From Dolomitihabitans soli (GTDB taxonomy: Bacteria > Actinomycetota > Actinomycetes > Streptosporangiales > Streptosporangiaceae): a stretch of DNA of 64,000 nt. The notes beneath the pieces were generated by a model that ran no database searches, was not told the DNA's origin, and saw only the letters and a list, made by a program, of their open reading frames with translations. Below are positions 52,780 to 61,576 of this stretch, in pieces. A program made the translations under genes and the position numbers. Location: the NCBI RefSeq assembly GCF_022213955.1, contig NZ_JAKNTW010000010.1:248001-312000 (forward strand), read 5' to 3'. The stretch's first letter is position 1, and every line of letters begins with the position of its first letter.

Positions 52780-55700
52780 TCAGCGGGGGGCGGTGAGGGA
52801 GGTGGTGAGGAGGCGGAGGGCTGCCGTCAGGTTGCCGGACATGGCCTCCTGGTCGGCGCGGGCCTGGAGGGAGGCGGTCTGGGGGGTGAGGGGGCGGGAT
52901 TGGGCGAGGTCTCTGGCGATGGAGATCAGGGCGTCGTTCTGGGCGAAGGTGTCCTTGGTGGTCTTCTCCAGCAGGGCCGCCGCGGCGCCCAGGGAGAGGA
53001 GCACCAGGCCGGGGTTGCGGACCGCGCCGTCGCGGGTCCAGTTCCCCTCGTGGAGGGCGAGGGTGAGGGCGGCGGCCGCGGCGGTGCTGCGGGCGTCGCC
53101 GCGGATCTTGGCGAGTTGGTCGCGTACCGTCTTCAGCCGCGGGCGGGCGGGGTCGGTGCGCAGGCCCCAGCCGTACGGGAACAGGGGGTCGTAGGCCGTG
53201 TCGCCCACGTTGATCGGTACGGCGGAGCGCGGCCAGCTGAAGGGCAGCCGGGCGGTGAAGGGGACGGCGCCGAAGAGGGTGTCGGCGACGCCGGCGCCCT
53301 CGCTGCCGGGCAGCCACGAGGCGACCAGGGCGGTGGCCTTGTCCGCCGCGGACCCGAGCAGGAGTGGCCGGCCGGAGACGACGAGCACGGCGCACTTCAT
53401 CGCGCCGCACACCTTGTCGATGGCCGCCCGGTCCGCCGCGGCGAGTTCCAGGGTGCGCCCGCCGACGCCGACGTCTCCGACGCCCTCGGCGTACGGCTTC
53501 TCACCGACGACCACGACACCCACGTCGTGCCCGGTCAGCGGGGCGGAGGCGTCCGCCGAGAAGGTCACCTCGGAGGGGGCCGCGACGGCGGCGCGGATGC
53601 CGGACAGGATCGTGGTCCCCTCGGTGGTGGGCCCGGAGGAGCCCTGCCAGCTGATGGTCCAGCCGCCGGCCTGGTTCCCCAGGTCGTCGGCGTTGGCCCC
53701 GGCGACGTAGACCTTGGCGTCGGGCGAGAGCGGCAGCAGCCCGCCGGCGTTCTTGAGCAGGACCTGTGATCGGGCGGCGGCGGTCCGGGCCACCTTCCGG
53801 TGCGCGGCGGAGCCGACGTCGGCCAGATGGTCACGGTCGGCGTAGTAGGTCTCGAAGAGGCCGAGGCGGAACTTCTGGGTCAGGATCCGGGTGACGGCGT
53901 CGTCGATCCGGCTCATCGGGACGCGTCCGGCGGCCACCTCGGCGGTCAGGGCGGTCACGAAGTCCTCATAGCGGGTCGGGACCATGATCATGTCGAGCCC
54001 GGCGTTGACGGAGGTCCGCACGTCGCTCGGGTAGTCGCCGGGGATCTGGTCGATGGCCTGCCAGTCGCTGATCACGAAGCCCTCGAAGCCGAGTTCCCCC
54101 TTGAGGACGTCGGTGATCAGTTCGCGGTGGGCGTGCATCTTCAGGGGCCCGTCGCCGAGGTCGACGCTGGAGTAGGACGGCATGACGGAGCCGGCCTTCC
54201 GGGCGACGGCTTCGCGGAAGGGGGCGAGGTGCAGGGCTTCGAGCTCGGCGCGTTGCAGCTTGGTGACACCCTGGTCGATCGTGTAGTCGCCGGTGGTGGA
54301 GGAGCCGTAGGCGGTGCCGCCGTCGCCGACGTAGTGCTTGGCGGTGGCGAGCACGCCCTCGTCCTGGAGGCCGTCGATGATCGTCGCCATCCTGGACACC
54401 AGGGCGGGATCCTCGCCGAAGGACTCGTACGTGCGGCCCCAGCGCTCGTCCCTGCTGACGCACAGGCACGGCGCGAAGTCCCAGGGGACCCCGGTCGCCC
54501 TGACCTCCCTCGCGGTGATCTTGCCGGTCTCCTGGACCAGCGACGGGTCACGGGTGGCGCCCAGGCCCACGTTGTGCGGGAAGATCGTCGCGCCGACCAC
54601 GTTGTTGTGGCCGTGCACGGCGTCGACGCCGTAGATCAACGGGATCTGCAGGCGGGTCTGCCTGGCGCGGAGCTGATAGCCGTCGATCATGTCGGCCCAG
54701 GCGACCGGCGTGTTCGGGGTGGGGACGGAGCCGCCGCCGGACAGCAGCGAGCCGAGCGCGAAGGAGGCGATGTCGTCCTGTGCGCGCAGCGCTCCGCGCT
54801 CCGCCTGGGTCATCTGCCCGATCTTCTCCGCCGTGGTCATCCGGCCCAGCAGGTCCGCGACCCGCTCCTCATCGGGCCTGGCCGAGTCGAGGTACGGCAG
54901 GCCGTGCGCGTCGATCACGATGACCGACTCCTCGCCCACCGCCGCCCCGGTGGCGGTCAGCGTGATCGGGATGGTCTCGGCGACCTCCGCGTTCCCGTCA
55001 TCCGCCACTAGAACTGTGAATATCCCGAAATCTCCGGAAGTGGTGCCTGCTGGGAAGGTCAGCGAACCGGTGACCGGCGTGTAGTCGTCGCCCGCGCCCG
55101 CCGTACCCGTTCCCGTCGAATAGGCGACCGTCACCGGCTCGTCGAGCGCCGTCCCGCCCGTGCTCGTCACCGTGACCCGCACCTCGACCGGATCGCCCTC
55201 CCGCACCGCGTACACCGGCCTGTCCAGCGAGACCGTCGCCTTGGGCGCGGCCCCCGCCACCCCGTGCACCTGCAGATCGTCGAGCCGGAACTCCCCCGGC
55301 GAACCGGACGGCAGAGTGACGGCGTATCCCCACATCTCGTCCAGCCCCAGCTTGTGGTCCAGGCCACCGGGCACCGGCTGGTAGTCGCCACGGAACACGA
55401 ACCGCGAGAACGGCAGCTCGACGAGGTGCCATCCCTCCCAGTCGTCGGTGAAGGAGGTGTTCCACAGTTCGCTGGCCTCGGCGCCCGCTCCGCCGTCCTT
55501 GATCTCCAGGAACACCCGCCTGCCGGAGCCGGGCGGCAGCGGGGCGGTGTTCTGGCCGTACCACCAGAAGCGGAGGCCGGCGAAGCCGCTCCAGTCCTGC
55601 GGCTCGGCGAGGTTGTGCACCACGCCGCCCCAGGCGCTGATGTCGTAGCTGCCGTGCAGCACCTTGCCCCGGTCACCGGCGTCGGCGAAGGAGAGGACGG

Positions 55701-57108
55701 GATGGTCGTCGGCATCGCCGCCGAAGGTGAAGAGGCCGGGCTCGGGCGGCCCGCTCACGATGGGCACCTCGCCGTCGTACCGGTCGACGGTCAGCACCTG
55801 CTCGTAGATCTCGACCTGGTCGAAGAGCAGCACGCCCGAGACCGCCGGGAACCTGATCGCGTAGCCCCACATGCTCGTCAGGTCGAGGCGGCCGTCGTCG
55901 GGCGCGCCGCCGGGCTGGTAGTCGGCGCGGCGCTTGAAGTCGCGGAACGGCACCTGGATCTTCCGCCAGCCCGCCGCCTCGTCCACGAAGGAGGCGTCGA
56001 ACAGCTCGGCGGAGCCCGCCGCCGCGCCGCCGTCCTTCAGCTCGAAGTAGATCTGCTGACCGCTGCCGGTTCCGTTGACCCAGAACGAGAAGCCGTCGAA
56101 GCCGGTCCAGTCCTCGGCGACGGTCCACTCGTGCGACCAGCCGCCCCACTGCGCGACGTCGTAGGCCGCCCGCATCACGTGCCGGTCACCGTCCTCGACG
56201 GCGGTGAGCACGGGCGTGCTCGCGGCGCTGTCCCCCCAGGCGAAGAGGCCCTCGGGAACGGTGTCGAGGTCGGCCACGGTCTTCGTCTCGCCGTCGAAGG
56301 GCGGCGGATCGTCGTCGGCGATCGTGACCGTCAGCGCGGCGCGGGGCGAGATGTCGGCGCCCGAGGCGTCGTCCAGCCTCAGGGTGAAGGTCTCCGCCCG
56401 CTCGTTGACCTCGTCGTCGACTCCCGTCAGCTTGATCTTCTGTTCCGTCACGCCGGGCGCGAAGGTCAGCACGCCCTGCGCGTCCTGGTAGTCGGTCCCC
56501 GCCGACGCGGTGCCGTCGGCGGTGGCGTAGCGCACGGTGACCTGCGACCCGGCGCTCCGGTTGAGGCGGACCGGCACCTCGGCCGAGCCGTCCTCGGGCA
56601 GCCGTACGGCGGGCACGGGCAGGCTCACCGCCTGGGCGGTGAACTCACCGAGGACCTCGAACTCGAACAGCGAGTAGCCGTACTCGGTGGCCCGTGCCGT
56701 GCCGGTCAGGCGGACGTAACGGGCCGCCGCGTCCAGCCCGGTGATCTCGTCCACTCCCCCGTCGCCGTCGGTGGTCTGGTGGGCCGGGGCCCACGCGTCG
56801 CCGTCGGGAGAGGTCTCGATCGTGTAGGCCGTGCCGTACGCGGGTTCCCAGCGCAGCGTGACGCCGGTGACGTGGGCGGGGGCGCCGAGGTCCACGGTGA
56901 TCGTCTGCGGGTCGGTGAACGAGCTGGACCAGCGGGTCGCCGGATCGCCGTCGATCGCCTTGTCGGCCCCGAGCGCGGCGCTCTCCGCGGAGGAGGCGGT
57001 GGCGACGCCGTACGTCGCCAGGTTCGTCTCCGCCTGCGCGACCCCGGCAGGGATCGCGACGAGCGACGCGAGCAGGACTGATATGACCCCGATACTCCGT
57101 AAAGCCAC
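52780..57108 (-). CDS. Secreted multidomain GH3 beta-glucosidase/exo-glucanase
   Basis: 1442 residues. Signal peptide MALRSIGVISVLLASLVAIP cut near AQA-ETN. Approximate order: discoidin/F5-8C-like domain (27-150), Calx-beta (155-262), CBM11-like domain (275-440), second CBM11-like domain (455-620), Calx-beta (635-740), GH3 catalytic module (760-1320). The GH3 nucleophile aspartate is in GFVISDWQAID; KHYVGDGGTAYG and IYGVDAVHGHNNV are also typical. The last ~110 residues (about 1330-1442) form an alanine-rich helical tail unlike normal GH3 ends. The product would release glucose from beta-glucans outside the cell. It is followed downstream by no other gene of the locus and preceded by GH16 and GH81 on the same strand. 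Confidence 0.93.
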   Translation of the reverse strand: MALRSIGVISVLLASLVAIPAGVAQAETNLATYGVATASSAESAALGADKAIDGDPATRWSSSFTDPQTITVDLGAPAHVTGVTLRWEPAYGTAYTIETSPDGDAWAPAHQTTDGDGGVDEITGLDAAARYVRLTGTARATEYGYSLFEFEVLGEFTAQAVSLPVPAVRLPEDGSAEVPVRLNRSAGSQVTVRYATADGTASAGTDYQDAQGVLTFAPGVTEQKIKLTGVDDEVNERAETFTLRLDDASGADISPRAALTVTIADDDPPPFDGETKTVADLDTVPEGLFAWGDSAASTPVLTAVEDGDRHVMRAAYDVAQWGGWSHEWTVAEDWTGFDGFSFWVNGTGSGQQIYFELKDGGAAAGSAELFDASFVDEAAGWRKIQVPFRDFKRRADYQPGGAPDDGRLDLTSMWGYAIRFPAVSGVLLFDQVEIYEQVLTVDRYDGEVPIVSGPPEPGLFTFGGDADDHPVLSFADAGDRGKVLHGSYDISAWGGVVHNLAEPQDWSGFAGLRFWWYGQNTAPLPPGSGRRVFLEIKDGGAGAEASELWNTSFTDDWEGWHLVELPFSRFVFRGDYQPVPGGLDHKLGLDEMWGYAVTLPSGSPGEFRLDDLQVHGVAGAAPKATVSLDRPVYAVREGDPVEVRVTVTSTGGTALDEPVTVAYSTGTGTAGAGDDYTPVTGSLTFPAGTTSGDFGIFTVLVADDGNAEVAETIPITLTATGAAVGEESVIVIDAHGLPYLDSARPDEERVADLLGRMTTAEKIGQMTQAERGALRAQDDIASFALGSLLSGGGSVPTPNTPVAWADMIDGYQLRARQTRLQIPLIYGVDAVHGHNNVVGATIFPHNVGLGATRDPSLVQETGKITAREVRATGVPWDFAPCLCVSRDERWGRTYESFGEDPALVSRMATIIDGLQDEGVLATAKHYVGDGGTAYGSSTTGDYTIDQGVTKLQRAELEALHLAPFREAVARKAGSVMPSYSSVDLGDGPLKMHAHRELITDVLKGELGFEGFVISDWQAIDQIPGDYPSDVRTSVNAGLDMIMVPTRYEDFVTALTAEVAAGRVPMSRIDDAVTRILTQKFRLGLFETYYADRDHLADVGSAAHRKVARTAAARSQVLLKNAGGLLPLSPDAKVYVAGANADDLGNQAGGWTISWQGSSGPTTEGTTILSGIRAAVAAPSEVTFSADASAPLTGHDVGVVVVGEKPYAEGVGDVGVGGRTLELAAADRAAIDKVCGAMKCAVLVVSGRPLLLGSAADKATALVASWLPGSEGAGVADTLFGAVPFTARLPFSWPRSAVPINVGDTAYDPLFPYGWGLRTDPARPRLKTVRDQLAKIRGDARSTAAAAALTLALHEGNWTRDGAVRNPGLVLLSLGAAAALLEKTTKDTFAQNDALISIARDLAQSRPLTPQTASLQARADQEAMSGNLTAALRLLTTSLTAPR

Positions 57109-57122
57109 GACGCCCCTGCCTA

Positions 57123-58481
57123 TCAGTTGCCGAAGGTGAACCAGTTGACGTTGACGAAGTCAGCGGGCTGGCCGCTGGCGAAGGTGAGGTAGACGGTGTG
57201 CGTGCCGGTCACGCCGGAGATGTTGGCCGGGACGGTCCGCCAGCTCTGCCAGCCGCCCGTGTTGCCCAGCGCGAAGTCGCCGATCACCGTGCCCGTCGGG
57301 CTGCCCAGCCGTACCTGGACCAGGCCGCTGACCCCGCCGCCCGCGCCCGAGGCGACCCGCGCCTTGAACTGCGTCGCGGCGGAGCTGCCGAACCGGACGT
57401 TGTCGTAGCGGAGCCACGCCCCGTTGGAGATGCTGCCGATGTTGCTGCCGCCGCCCGTGTCGGTGGTGGCCTCGGTGATCGTGCCCGACTGGGCCTGGAA
57501 CGCCTCGGCCTGGATGGTCGAGCGCGCGTCGACGCCGCCGCCGGGCGGGTCGGTGGGCGGGTCGGTCGGGGTCGTGGTGCCGCTCTGCCAGACGGCCACG
57601 TAGTCGACGACCATCGGGCGGCCGGAGACGGTGGCGGCCGTCGGGGTCGGGCCGGCGAGCGCGTCCGGGAACGCGCCGCCCATGGCCACGTTGAGCAGCA
57701 GGAAGTAGCCCCCGTGGCCGGTCATGTTGTTCCAGGTGGTGGCGTCGAACTGGTTCTGGTTGACGCTGTGGAAGAGCTGGCCGTCGACGTACCACCTGAG
57801 CTGGTTGGGCGAGGTGCTCCGGTCCCATTCGAAGCGGTAGGTGTGCATCGCCGACTGGCAGGAGGAGCCGGGGCACGCGCGGCTGGCGCCGAGGCCGGTG
57901 GTCTCGTTGCACGGCCCGCCGGGGTTGACGCCGCAGTGCAGCACGGCCCACACCGAGTTGAGCCCGTTGACGTTCTCCATGATGTCGAACTCGCCGATGC
58001 CCGGCCAGTTCCAGTAGTTGCCCCGGTACGGCGCGCCGAGCGCCCAGAACGCCGGCCAGTAGCCGAGCGCGGCCGAACCGGTCACGTTGGGCATCTGGAT
58101 GCGGCCCTCGATACGCAGGACGCGCCCGGCGGCGGGTTTGAAGTCGGCGCGGCGGGTCTCGATCCGGGCCGAGGTCCACTCCCCCGAGCCGCTCTTGAGC
58201 GGCGTGATCCGCAGGTTGCCCGCGCCGTCGAGGCTCAGGTTGGACGTGTTCGACGTGTAGTTCTGGACCTCACCGGTGCCCCAGTTCCCGGGGCCGCCCG
58301 GGTAGCCGTGCCCGGTGTCGATGATCCAGTTCGCCGACGACGGCAGGGTGCCCGCGCTGCCGTTGAAGTCGTCGGACCAGACCAGCGACCAGCCCGACGG
58401 CGTGGGCGGCACGGCGGCCACGGCCGTCGCCACGAGCCCCGCCACCGCGGCGGCGAAGAGTGCGAGTTTCCACTTGCGCAT
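57123..58481 (-). CDS. Secreted GH16 endo-beta-1,3-glucanase with CBM6
   Basis: 452 residues. Signal peptide MRKWKLALFAAAVAGLVATA. The GH16 domain (about 30-290) has the catalytic GEFDIMENVNG (E-x-D-x-x-E, laminarinase form) and WSDDFNGSAG at its start. After a Thr/Pro/Gly linker (TTTPTDPPTDPPGGG), the C-terminal ~130 residues are a CBM6-like domain (IQAEAFQAQSGTITEATTDT, then NVNWFTFGN). It should cleave internal beta-1,3 links in laminarin or fungal wall glucan. It lies 16 bases after GH81 and 14 bases before GH3, so all three are probably one transcript. Confidence 0.95.
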   Translation of the reverse strand: MRKWKLALFAAAVAGLVATAVAAVPPTPSGWSLVWSDDFNGSAGTLPSSANWIIDTGHGYPGGPGNWGTGEVQNYTSNTSNLSLDGAGNLRITPLKSGSGEWTSARIETRRADFKPAAGRVLRIEGRIQMPNVTGSAALGYWPAFWALGAPYRGNYWNWPGIGEFDIMENVNGLNSVWAVLHCGVNPGGPCNETTGLGASRACPGSSCQSAMHTYRFEWDRSTSPNQLRWYVDGQLFHSVNQNQFDATTWNNMTGHGGYFLLLNVAMGGAFPDALAGPTPTAATVSGRPMVVDYVAVWQSGTTTPTDPPTDPPGGGVDARSTIQAEAFQAQSGTITEATTDTGGGSNIGSISNGAWLRYDNVRFGSSAATQFKARVASGAGGGVSGLVQVRLGSPTGTVIGDFALGNTGGWQSWRTVPANISGVTGTHTVYLTFASGQPADFVNVNWFTFGN

Positions 58482-58496
58482 GATCTCTCCTGTCGG

Positions 58497-61298
58497 CTAT
58501 TCGAAGGGGATGCGTACGACGGACCGGGAACCCTGCGTCTCGCTCGCGCCCACCCGGAGCTGGGCCGTGCCGTTGCCGATGGCGTGCCACACCTCCAGCC
58601 GGACCCGTCCGCCCACGAGGTTGCCGAACGTGCCGGTCGCGCTGGAGGGAGCGCCCGCCGCGTACCTCTCCCAGCCGGTGACCGGGTCGGTCGCGAAGTA
58701 GGGGAAGGTCTCCACCCGGTCGAAGCTGCCGTTGCCGGTGAAGTCGTAGGAGATCCTGGCCTGGGCGCCGAGCGCGACCGTCGTCCCCGCGTCCACGTAG
58801 AGGTCGAAGCCCGTGGGTCTGCTCGCGTCGTGCGTGCCGTTCACCCCGCTGATCTCGTAGACCAGCGGCTGGTACGGCGTGCCGTCGTGGTTGGTCCCGC
58901 CGGCCGAGGCGATCGTGTCGGTGGCCGCCGCCGTGCCCGAGGCGACCGTGAGCTGCCCGTTGACCCCGGTCGCCGCCCCGTCACGCGGATAGAACGTGTT
59001 CCCGTTGCCCGGGTCCGGATCCGGGTCGGGATCGGGGTCCGGATTCCCGGGCCCCGCGCTGGTGGCGGTCGAACGGGCGGGCACCGCGAGCGTCTTCCCG
59101 TCGGAGAAGGTGACCGTACGGCTCGCCGCGGCGAAGTTGTGGGCCACGTAGGTGCGGGTGCCCCCGGCGGCGAAGACCGCGGCGGTCGGCGAGTCGGCGG
59201 TGACCGACTTCACCGGAACGCCGGTCCGGGCCAGGTTGTAGATCCAGTGGTAGGCGTGGGCCTTGGAGTCGCCCGACTCCGGCTCGTAGGAGTTCCAGCC
59301 GGAGTCCCAGGCTGCCTTGGCCCCCGCCGGGTCGGCCAGCGCCTGGAACTGCCAGATGATGTCGCGCCACTCCACCGCGGGGCCGCCGTTGTTCGCGGTC
59401 AGCTCGGCGAGGTTCTGCGCGACGTCGCTCTGGTAGAGGGACCCGGCGGTGATCGGCAGCATGTTGATGCCGTGGATCTCCTCGGGGTTGGCGGTCCACC
59501 AGGTCGAGTAGGCGGCTCCGTTGCTCCAGATCATCCCGACGGTGTCGTGCTGGTACCCGCTGGGGAAGACCGCGTTGTCGGCGTCGTACCAGTACTGCGC
59601 GATCGTCGCCGACTGGGTCGTGTAGAGGTAGACGCCGAGGTCGCGCAGGCCGGTGTCACCGGTGGCCTCGCCGAGCAGGATCGCGCCCGCGGCGAAGTTC
59701 ATCCCCTCGGAGGACGACTCCTCGTTGTTGCCGGCGGCGAAGCCCTGGTGTCCCGACGCCCAGCCGTTGCCCGCGTAGGGGTCGAAGTTGCGCAGGAAGG
59801 GGAACCGGATGTCGGACCTGACCCAGTTGTTGGCATCCCTGGCCAGCAGTTTCGCCATGCCGCCCCACTGCGAGTCGGCGGCCCAGGCGGTGTCGTAGCG
59901 CGCCACGGTCGCCGCGGCCATCAGGTAGTAGCCGTAGTGGAAGTGGTGGTCGTTCAGCTCGCCGTCGCTGCCGTAGGAGGCGGGATAGCCGGTCAACGCG
60001 CTCCACGCGGGGTCGTAGCGGAACTGCTCGCCGCCGGCCGTGAACCAGCTCTGCAGCTCGCCCTTGAGCAGCCCGAGCAGTTTGTCCCTGGTGGCGGTGT
60101 CACCGAGCTGGTCGGCGATCGGCACCAGCTGGGCCAGCCGTCCGAGGGCCTTGCCGGTCCAGTAGGTGTCGGCCGCGCCCTTCCATGGATCGGCCGCGTT
60201 CGCCTCCTGCCTGACCAGGTCGCGCAGCCGGGTCCGGTCGTAGGCGCCCAGGTCGGGCAGTGCGGGCAGCACGCCGGTGAAGCTCTGCCTGGTGGTGAAG
60301 GAGGCTCCTTCGCGGAGTTTCATGGTGCCTCGCGAGGAGGCGTAGGTGTGGCTGGTCAGCGCGTCGGTGGTGGCGAGCCACTGGTGCCGGTAGAGGGCCA
60401 GCAGGGTGCCGGTCTGGCTGCCCTCCCTGGCGGTGGTCGTGGCGGCGTAGGTGGTGGTGACCCGCCCGGCGGCGGTGTCGTACGCCCAGTTCACGGTGCT
60501 GCCGGTGACGAAGCTGAAGGCGTACTTGGCGAACAGGTCGAGCGCGCCCGTCGAGGGCAGGACCGCGACGGAGAAGTAGTTCCTTCCCCCGAGGGCGGCG
60601 GTGGCCACGGTGCCGGCGAGGTTCCAGTCGGTCCCGCCCGGCGAGAAGAGCGCGTAGTGGTGGCCGTTGACGGTCACGCCGAGCACGTTGCCCCGGTCTG
60701 CCCACACGCTCGGTGTGGCGACGAAGGCGATCCGCGCGTCCCCGCCGCTCGTCTCGGCCTGCACGTACGGCATGCCGTGCCCGATGGTGGTCTTCAGCGT
60801 GCGTGTGCCGTCGGCCCAGGAGGGGGTGACCGTCCAGTCGGACCACCGGTCCACCCGGGTGTCGGGCGCGTTCAGGCCGGTGACGCCGAGGGTGAGGTCC
60901 CTGGCGTGCGGGAACTCGTACTGCCGGCCGTCTCCGCCGATCAGCGGGGTGCTGGGGTAGCTGACCTCCAGGCCGCTCGCCACCGCCTTGTAGGCGAGGG
61001 GGTGGCCGTACATGTTCTCCGAGTAGGGGTTGCCGGCGTATCTCTGGAAGGCCAGCGAGGACCACCAGTCGTTGGTGGGGACGGGCTTGCCGGCGGCGTT
61101 GGCGGTCACCTTCGGGGTGACGGGGGCGCCCGCGTTGTTGGCCGGTCCCGTGGTGCCGGCGGGCAGGTCGGTGGTGTAGCTTCCGGCGCCGACGGTCACG
61201 GTCGCCGCGTGTGCGGGGGCAGCGGGCAGGGCGATGGTGGCGAGTGCGGTGAAAGCCGCGATCAGCAGGGGAACACCTGGGCTTCGAGACGAATGCAC
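58497..61298 (-). CDS. Secreted GH81 endo-beta-1,3-glucanase with C-terminal glucan-binding domain
   Basis: 933 residues from GTG 61298, five bases after GGAGGAG. The signal peptide runs through LLIAAFTALATIALPAAPAH and is cut after AHA. The GH81 module (about 60-700) shows PVPTNDWWSSLAFQRYAGNP, GELNDHHFHYGYYLMAAA and GNNEESSSEGMNFAAGA, which contain the catalytic aspartate and glutamates of this family. A PDPDPDP linker (about 765-780) leads to a C-terminal beta-rich domain (TFYPRDGAATGVNGQLTVAS) that I take for a CBM56-type beta-1,3-glucan binder. First gene of the minus-strand glucanase operon; operators lie upstream. Confidence 0.94.
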   Translation of the reverse strand: MHSSRSPGVPLLIAAFTALATIALPAAPAHAATVTVGAGSYTTDLPAGTTGPANNAGAPVTPKVTANAAGKPVPTNDWWSSLAFQRYAGNPYSENMYGHPLAYKAVASGLEVSYPSTPLIGGDGRQYEFPHARDLTLGVTGLNAPDTRVDRWSDWTVTPSWADGTRTLKTTIGHGMPYVQAETSGGDARIAFVATPSVWADRGNVLGVTVNGHHYALFSPGGTDWNLAGTVATAALGGRNYFSVAVLPSTGALDLFAKYAFSFVTGSTVNWAYDTAAGRVTTTYAATTTAREGSQTGTLLALYRHQWLATTDALTSHTYASSRGTMKLREGASFTTRQSFTGVLPALPDLGAYDRTRLRDLVRQEANAADPWKGAADTYWTGKALGRLAQLVPIADQLGDTATRDKLLGLLKGELQSWFTAGGEQFRYDPAWSALTGYPASYGSDGELNDHHFHYGYYLMAAATVARYDTAWAADSQWGGMAKLLARDANNWVRSDIRFPFLRNFDPYAGNGWASGHQGFAAGNNEESSSEGMNFAAGAILLGEATGDTGLRDLGVYLYTTQSATIAQYWYDADNAVFPSGYQHDTVGMIWSNGAAYSTWWTANPEEIHGINMLPITAGSLYQSDVAQNLAELTANNGGPAVEWRDIIWQFQALADPAGAKAAWDSGWNSYEPESGDSKAHAYHWIYNLARTGVPVKSVTADSPTAAVFAAGGTRTYVAHNFAAASRTVTFSDGKTLAVPARSTATSAGPGNPDPDPDPDPDPGNGNTFYPRDGAATGVNGQLTVASGTAAATDTIASAGGTNHDGTPYQPLVYEISGVNGTHDASRPTGFDLYVDAGTTVALGAQARISYDFTGNGSFDRVETFPYFATDPVTGWERYAAGAPSSATGTFGNLVGGRVRLEVWHAIGNGTAQLRVGASETQGSRSVVRIPFE

Positions 61299-61353
61299 TG
61301 CGTCTCCTCCGAGCTGAGGGGTGCCCGTCGTGTGCGAGGACGACGGGAGTGAG

Positions 61354-61383
61354 GAGAGCGCTCTCAGGACCTGAGAGTGCTCT
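61354..61383. promoter_or_regulatory. LacI-family operator near the GH81 start
   Basis: GAGAGCGCTCTC (61354-61365) is a perfect palindrome with the central GAGCGCTC of CebR/LacI-family sites in actinomycetes. A related imperfect half-site (TGAGAGTGCTCT) follows at 61372-61383. It lies 56 bases upstream of the GH81 start on the minus strand. Confidence 0.75.
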
Positions 61384-61526
61384 GCCGCACGAACCTCTGT
61401 CAAGGGCCCTGACTTAACTGATCGGAAACGTGCTGCTCACACATGCCGGTGCGGCGCGGGTCAGGTAACGGCGATCGTTACCCGCAGATCCATTGACAGG
61501 ACACACGGCGGATATCACCCTCATGA

Positions 61527-61538
61527 GAGAGCGCTCTC
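61527..61538. promoter_or_regulatory. Second LacI-family operator near the sugar-binding protein gene
   Basis: GAGAGCGCTCTC again, within the longer palindrome-like AGAGAGCGCTCTCCT, 38 bases before the binding-protein ATG. The two identical sites, one near each divergent start, suggest a single repressor controlling both transcripts. No repressor gene lies in the window. Confidence 0.78.
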
Positions 61539-61576
61539 CTGAAGATCAATTAATGCCGAAACCCAGGGAGGGTTCC

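Noticed and set aside
57198-61352. Plus-strand open frame of over 1300 codons
   Set aside because: It is antisense to the GH16 and GH81 genes, low-complexity and without recognisable domains.
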